DNA from: Bugula neritina
Lineage: Eukaryota > Bryozoa > Gymnolaemata > Cheilostomatida > Bugulidae
Direction: 5' to 3'
NCBI GenBank assembly: GCA_964035545.1
Contig: OZ037765.1
Span: 16,548,698 to 16,612,697, forward strand
DNA: 64,000 nt
Each line of letters opens with the position of its first letter. Within the stretch, counting starts at the first letter, position 1. Shown here piece after piece: positions 59,893-64,000 of the stretch. The position numbers were made by a program, and so were the translations under genes. The notes beneath the pieces were generated by a model that saw only the letters and a list, made by a program, of their open reading frames with translations, was not told the origin of the DNA and did not search any database.

Positions 59893-62800
59893 TTAAAATT
59901 CTGAGTCAATTCGGCTTAGATAATCGGCTCCAACATTGTCCTTTCCTTTGATTGACTCCACCTTGATTCTGAAGTTCTGTAAATACATAGCCCATCTCAT
60001 CACTCTGCTGTTCTCAAATTTGGCCTGGTTGATGTACACCAGCGGTTGGTGATCAGTCTGCAGCACGAACTCCACTCCATATAAATATTGTAGATATTTC
60101 TTGACCGCCCATACCACAGCTAAGCATTCCTTCTCTATGGCTGAGTAGTTTCTCTCTCGGTCTAGTAATTTCCTGCTTGCGTAACTCACAGGGAACAGCT
60201 TTCCATCCTGAGGCTGCATCAGCACTGCCCCTAGCCCAACATCTGATGCATCAGTCCTCAGCACAAACGGTTTGTGTACATCTGGTAATTTTAAAATTGG
60301 CGCACTTGTCAGCATTGTTTTTAAGCTGGTGTACGCCTTCTCTTGTGGTTCCTGCCATTTGACTTTCTTTGGTTCTCCCTTCTTTGTTAAATCTGTTAGT
60401 GGACTCGCTATAGTTGAATAATGAGGGATGTATTCTCTGTAGTAACTAGTAAGTCCAATGAACGATCTCACTTGCGTCTTATTGGTTGGCCTTGGCGCAG
60501 CCCTAATTTTCTCAATGTTGTCATCCATTGGTTTAATTTCACCCCTGTAAAGTTTATGTCCGATGAACTCCATGTTTGTTCCTCCTACTCTACATTTACT
60601 CGGTCTAACGGTAAGTCCAGCTGTGGCAAGTCGGCTGAAAACTTCTGTTAGCATTTTAACGTGTTCTTCCCAACTTTCCGTGTGCACTAGAATGTCATCA
60701 ATGTAGTTGTCCACTCCTTTCAGATTTTCAAAAAGTTTTCTCAACCCTCTCACCAGTGTCGCTCCAGAGTTAACCATCCCAAATGGCATCTTGATGAATT
60801 CATAATGTCCATCGGGTGTCACAAATGCAGTTTTAGGAATATCTTCTTTCTTCACTGGTATTTGCCAATATCCCTTGGATAAATCAAGTTTGGTAAAGTA
60901 TTTATCTTTACTGAGCTTTCTGAAGACGTCATCTGTTTTCACCATTGGTTCAGGATCGAATACTGAGACTCGGTTTAGTTTGCGATAGTCTATACAAATC
61001 CTGTTGCTTCCATCTGGCTTCTTTACTATCACCGTTGGTGAGGCGTAGGGAGAGGTAGATGGCCGAATAACACCCATCTTCAACATGTCCTCGATGTCCG
61101 CCTTGAGAGTCTCTCTTACCCTGTAGGGCAATCCATATGGTTTGGATTTCACTGGCTCATCAGTCGTGAGCTTGATAGAATGTTCTATTCCCGTTGCATT
61201 TCCTGGCAAGTCACTGAAGATACCTTCAAACTTTCTTAGTAACTCCTCCAGCTGTCTTCTTTGCTGATTCTCCAGCTCTTCACCCAGAATGACATCTTTG
61301 CTTGTTTCTGTCTGCCGTTTCTTACTGTACAGGTCCAACAAATCATCTTGGCCTTCTTCTCTTTCCTCATCATGATCAATAACTCCAGTACCAGCAGCAT
61401 CTAAAGTCATCACAGCTCCAACAGTCATAGGGTCGGTAGGCGCCTCCCGCTCAAAATATTTCTTCAGCATGTTGGCATGGTATGTTCTCCTCTTGCCTCT
61501 AATGTTGATAATGTAGTCATTCAGTCTGACTTTCTCCTCAATATTGAATGGTCCTTGCCAATGCATCAGCAATTTATTTCCATCCGTAGGTAGAAGAATG
61601 AGCACTTTGTCACCAGGTCTGAAGTCTCTCTGCTTAGCTTTCTTGTCAAAATAGTGTTTGTATCTTTTTTGACTGTCTTTTAGCGAAGCTAGTGCCATTT
61701 CCATCATGTCATCTAAACGCTCTCTCAATTCAAAAACATGTTGATAGCAGGTCTTGACTTCATCGGCAGTGTCTTCTTTTGTCCAAAGTTGTCGCAGGAT
61801 GTACATTGGTCCACGCACAGTTCTTCCATAGAGTAACTCGAATGGGGCGAAGCCTGTTGATTCCTGTGGGACTTCTCTATATGCAAATAGAGCTGCATTG
61901 ATGAACCGATGCCACTGTCTTGGCTCTTTAGCACACAACTTTTTTAACATACTCTTGAGGGTTCCGTTGAACTTTTCCACAAGTCCATTGGCCATTGCAT
62001 GGTATGGTGAAGTAGGAAGTTGTCGCATGTCAAGTAATCTGGTAAACTCTTTCATGTAATCCGAGATGAATTGAGTTCCTTGGTCGCTTATCACCTCCTC
62101 TGGTATCCCAACACGACTGTACATGTCAAGCAGCGCTTCAGCTACAGTAGCTGAGTCAATGTTCTTCAATGGTGTAGCTTCAGGGTATCTTGTAGCATAG
62201 TCAACTAAAGTTAGGATGTAGCGGTGTCCTTTCTCACTTGGAGGGTTAATTGGTCCGATTAGGTCTATTGCACATCTCTTGAATGGGGTGTCAATTAGTG
62301 GAGTTTCCTGTACTGGAACTTTCATGACTGAGCCTTTTTTCACCGTCTTCTGGCAAATGTCACATGATTGACAGAAACGTACGACATCTCCGTTTAGTCC
62401 TGGCCAGAAGAAGTTGGAAAGCACTCTATCAGTGGTTTTCTTTACTCCTAGGTGTCCGCTCATTATGCAGTCATGAGCTTTTTGTAGAACTTCCTTCCTC
62501 AGTGAACTGGGTACCATGAGTTGTTTAACAGGTTTTACACTGGCAGACTTCGAGTCGGTGTACTCACGGTACAGAATCTTATTCCTCACCACAAACCTAG
62601 TGGTGCATCCCTTTTTCTCCTTCACTTCTTTTGCATAAAAGAAACGTTCCAATGTGGGGTCATCCCTCTGCAATCTGGCTATTTCATCTTTCCCTATACT
62701 TAATGGGTTAGTATTTGAATCAATCTTCAGTGGTTTGTCTCCTGACTTTTCCTTGACAGCCTGAGCTCTTGTGGTTACGGCGCAGTCCTTCCAGTTTTCC

Positions 62801-64000
62801 AGTGGCTGGTCAGCTGATCTCGCTCCATCCACATTCCCAATGAGCAGGTCACAAATCGTCTTGTCCATTACTGCAGCTTTGACGACACCATTGTAAAATG
62901 GTGAGCGCACTGAGATAAGTGCCCACTGAGCCTCTCTAACACTTGCATCAGCCATATTCAGATAAACTGATTCTCCAGTTAAATGTTGAGGTTGCACATA
63001 CTTTGCATTGACTACAATGCAACCACAGCCGGTGTCGCGCATTACAGTAGCTCGTTGGCCATTGACTTCCGCATCAAATATTGCTGTGCCCCCATCTTTG
63101 AATTTAGGTCCATTCTTGCAGACAGCAGCGTTGACAAACTTTTTACCATTAACTGTGATTTCCGTAGGTTCTTCCCCTTTAGATGAGATTCCTGGATCTG
63201 TGACCACAGTCTTATTCTGAGTAATCGCTATTGCAGCAGCAGCATGCACTGACCTCCTACCATACTTTCTGCAGTCGGAAGTATTGTGGTTGTTCATCTT
63301 GCAATGTGAACAGTACTTCTTCCCTCGCCGTGGGCAATTACGAGCAATGTGTGACTTATCTTTGCAGATGAAACATGCACCCTCACTTTTACTTCCTTGT
63401 TCAGCATTCATGCTACCGGTGGGTGTGTTTTCCATCCTTTTTATATTAGTTTTCTTAGTCTTTGCTAGTTTTCTTCCACGGGCGTGCAAAAACAGTGACG
63501 CTGCATCACACATATCCTCACTGCTGTTGTAGGAACTTTGCTTTAAATGCACAGCTAGGTCGTCTGGGCATGATGATATAAATTGTTCAGTCGCCACTAG
63601 TTTGGCTATGTCCATGCCCCCTGAAAGTTCTACCCACTTGTGCACATAACTTTCTATCCTAGTGAACAGTTGGGCAGGAGTTTCATCCTCGTAAGCTTCT
63701 GCCTCTCTGAGCTTTTTTCTGTAGCCCTCTTGAGTCAAGTTAAAGCGCTCCAACAAGGCTTCTTTGACTTTTTTATAATCTCTACGATCGGTAGGTGACA
63801 ACCGGATGTAAGCTTCTGTTGCTGTACCCCTTAGGTACTGACTGAGATGGTAGGGCCAATCTCCCTTGTCCCAATTACATCCTTCGGCAACCCACTCGAA
63901 CCGCTCTAAATAGCTATCCATTTCGTCCACCTTCTCATCAAAGAATGGTATTTTTGGTTTTGGTTTGTTAGCTATTTCTAACCTGGTGTTCTCATGTCTT
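59893..64000 (-). CDS. Gag-Pol polyprotein of a Gmr1-like Ty3/gypsy retrotransposon (5' end outside window)
   Basis: One uninterrupted frame from the window edge to the stop at 59893, at least 1,345 codons from the GTG at 63930 and open upstream of it. Counting from 63930: Gag region to about 180; two CCHC zinc knuckles (186-199, 207-220); aspartic protease DTG at 299-301; integrase zinc-binding H486/H493/C523/C526; integrase catalytic D556, D616, E652 (DD35E); GPF-type module around 790-825; reverse transcriptase with YIDD at 1076-1079; RNase H acidic residues D1227, E1266, D1293. Integrase therefore precedes reverse transcriptase, the Ty1/copia-like order that defines the Gmr1-like group of Ty3/gypsy elements. 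All catalytic residues are present with no frameshift, suggesting a young, possibly mobile copy. It lies inside the Penelope-like element. Confidence 0.95.
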   Translation of the reverse strand, partial: RHENTRLEIANKPKPKIPFFDEKVDEMDSYLERFEWVAEGCNWDKGDWPYHLSQYLRGTATEAYIRLSPTDRRDYKKVKEALLERFNLTQEGYRKKLREAEAYEDETPAQLFTRIESYVHKWVELSGGMDIAKLVATEQFISSCPDDLAVHLKQSSYNSSEDMCDAASLFLHARGRKLAKTKKTNIKRMENTPTGSMNAEQGSKSEGACFICKDKSHIARNCPRRGKKYCSHCKMNNHNTSDCRKYGRRSVHAAAAIAITQNKTVVTDPGISSKGEEPTEITVNGKKFVNAAVCKNGPKFKDGGTAIFDAEVNGQRATVMRDTGCGCIVVNAKYVQPQHLTGESVYLNMADASVREAQWALISVRSPFYNGVVKAAVMDKTICDLLIGNVDGARSADQPLENWKDCAVTTRAQAVKEKSGDKPLKIDSNTNPLSIGKDEIARLQRDDPTLERFFYAKEVKEKKGCTTRFVVRNKILYREYTDSKSASVKPVKQLMVPSSLRKEVLQKAHDCIMSGHLGVKKTTDRVLSNFFWPGLNGDVVRFCQSCDICQKTVKKGSVMKVPVQETPLIDTPFKRCAIDLIGPINPPSEKGHRYILTLVDYATRYPEATPLKNIDSATVAEALLDMYSRVGIPEEVISDQGTQFISDYMKEFTRLLDMRQLPTSPYHAMANGLVEKFNGTLKSMLKKLCAKEPRQWHRFINAALFAYREVPQESTGFAPFELLYGRTVRGPMYILRQLWTKEDTADEVKTCYQHVFELRERLDDMMEMALASLKDSQKRYKHYFDKKAKQRDFRPGDKVLILLPTDGNKLLMHWQGPFNIEEKVRLNDYIINIRGKRRTYHANMLKKYFEREAPTDPMTVGAVMTLDAAGTGVIDHDEEREEGQDDLLDLYSKKRQTETSKDVILGEELENQQRRQLEELLRKFEGIFSDLPGNATGIEHSIKLTTDEPVKSKPYGLPYRVRETLKADIEDMLKMGVIRPSTSPYASPTVIVKKPDGSNRICIDYRKLNRVSVFDPEPMVKTDDVFRKLSKDKYFTKLDLSKGYWQIPVKKEDIPKTAFVTPDGHYEFIKMPFGMVNSGATLVRGLRKLFENLKGVDNYIDDILVHTESWEEHVKMLTEVFSRLATAGLTVRPSKCRVGGTNMEFIGHKLYRGEIKPMDDNIEKIRAAPRPTNKTQVRSFIGLTSYYREYIPHYSTIASPLTDLTKKGEPKKVKWQEPQEKAYTSLKTMLTSAPILKLPDVHKPFVLRTDASDVGLGAVLMQPQDGKLFPVSYASRKLLDRERNYSAIEKECLAVVWAVKKYLQYLYGVEFVLQTDHQPLVYINQAKFENSRVMRWAMYLQNFRIKVESIKGKDNVGADYLSRIDSEF

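Overview
The window looks like intron-rich, AT-rich genomic DNA from an invertebrate animal. Short exons sit behind canonical GT/AG junctions in long introns full of microsatellites, minisatellites and transposable-element remains. Orthologues of animal PHF12 and GINS2 are recognisable. The transposon set (ZBED-type hAT, a Penelope-like element with a hammerhead ribozyme, a Gmr1-type Ty3/gypsy element, a tRNA-derived SINE) fits a bilaterian invertebrate. I cannot name the species or phylum from sequence alone.

Layout. Plus strand: (1) the last 12 exons of PHF12, a chromatin co-repressor with PHD and FHA domains, 1-10263, with a 3.15 kb decayed hAT transposon in one intron; (2) an intergenic stretch with a SINE, 10264-12082; (3) a coiled-coil protein gene of about 28 exons, 12097-34631, whose introns hold a long (TA)n tract, a (TC)n tract, a solo LTR, a 34 bp perfect palindrome and a separate 253-codon ORF. 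Minus strand: (4) an unassigned gene of about 18 exons, 49014-36107, convergent with gene 3; (5) a 3 kb gap with repeat and hAT-like debris; (6) GINS2, a subunit of the GINS complex of the replicative helicase, 54541-52166, with a probable untranslated first exon and an E2F-like site upstream; (7) AT-rich DNA with no visible gene, 56400-58560; (8) the 3' part of a Penelope-like retroelement (GIY-YIG endonuclease plus hammerhead ribozyme), interrupted by (9) a Gmr1-like Ty3/gypsy retrotransposon that runs off the right edge, with an open reading frame in the order Gag-protease-integrase-reverse transcriptase-RNase H.

The host genes have no obvious shared pathway: PHF12 acts in Sin3/HDAC chromatin regulation, GINS2 in DNA replication, and the two large genes are unassigned. 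Gene models were built by hand from splice-site consensus and codon-phase continuity. The phases of PHF12, the minus-strand gene and GINS2 are consistent throughout. In the coiled-coil gene one candidate exon (30476-30522) did not fit and was left out. No RNA evidence or database search was available.
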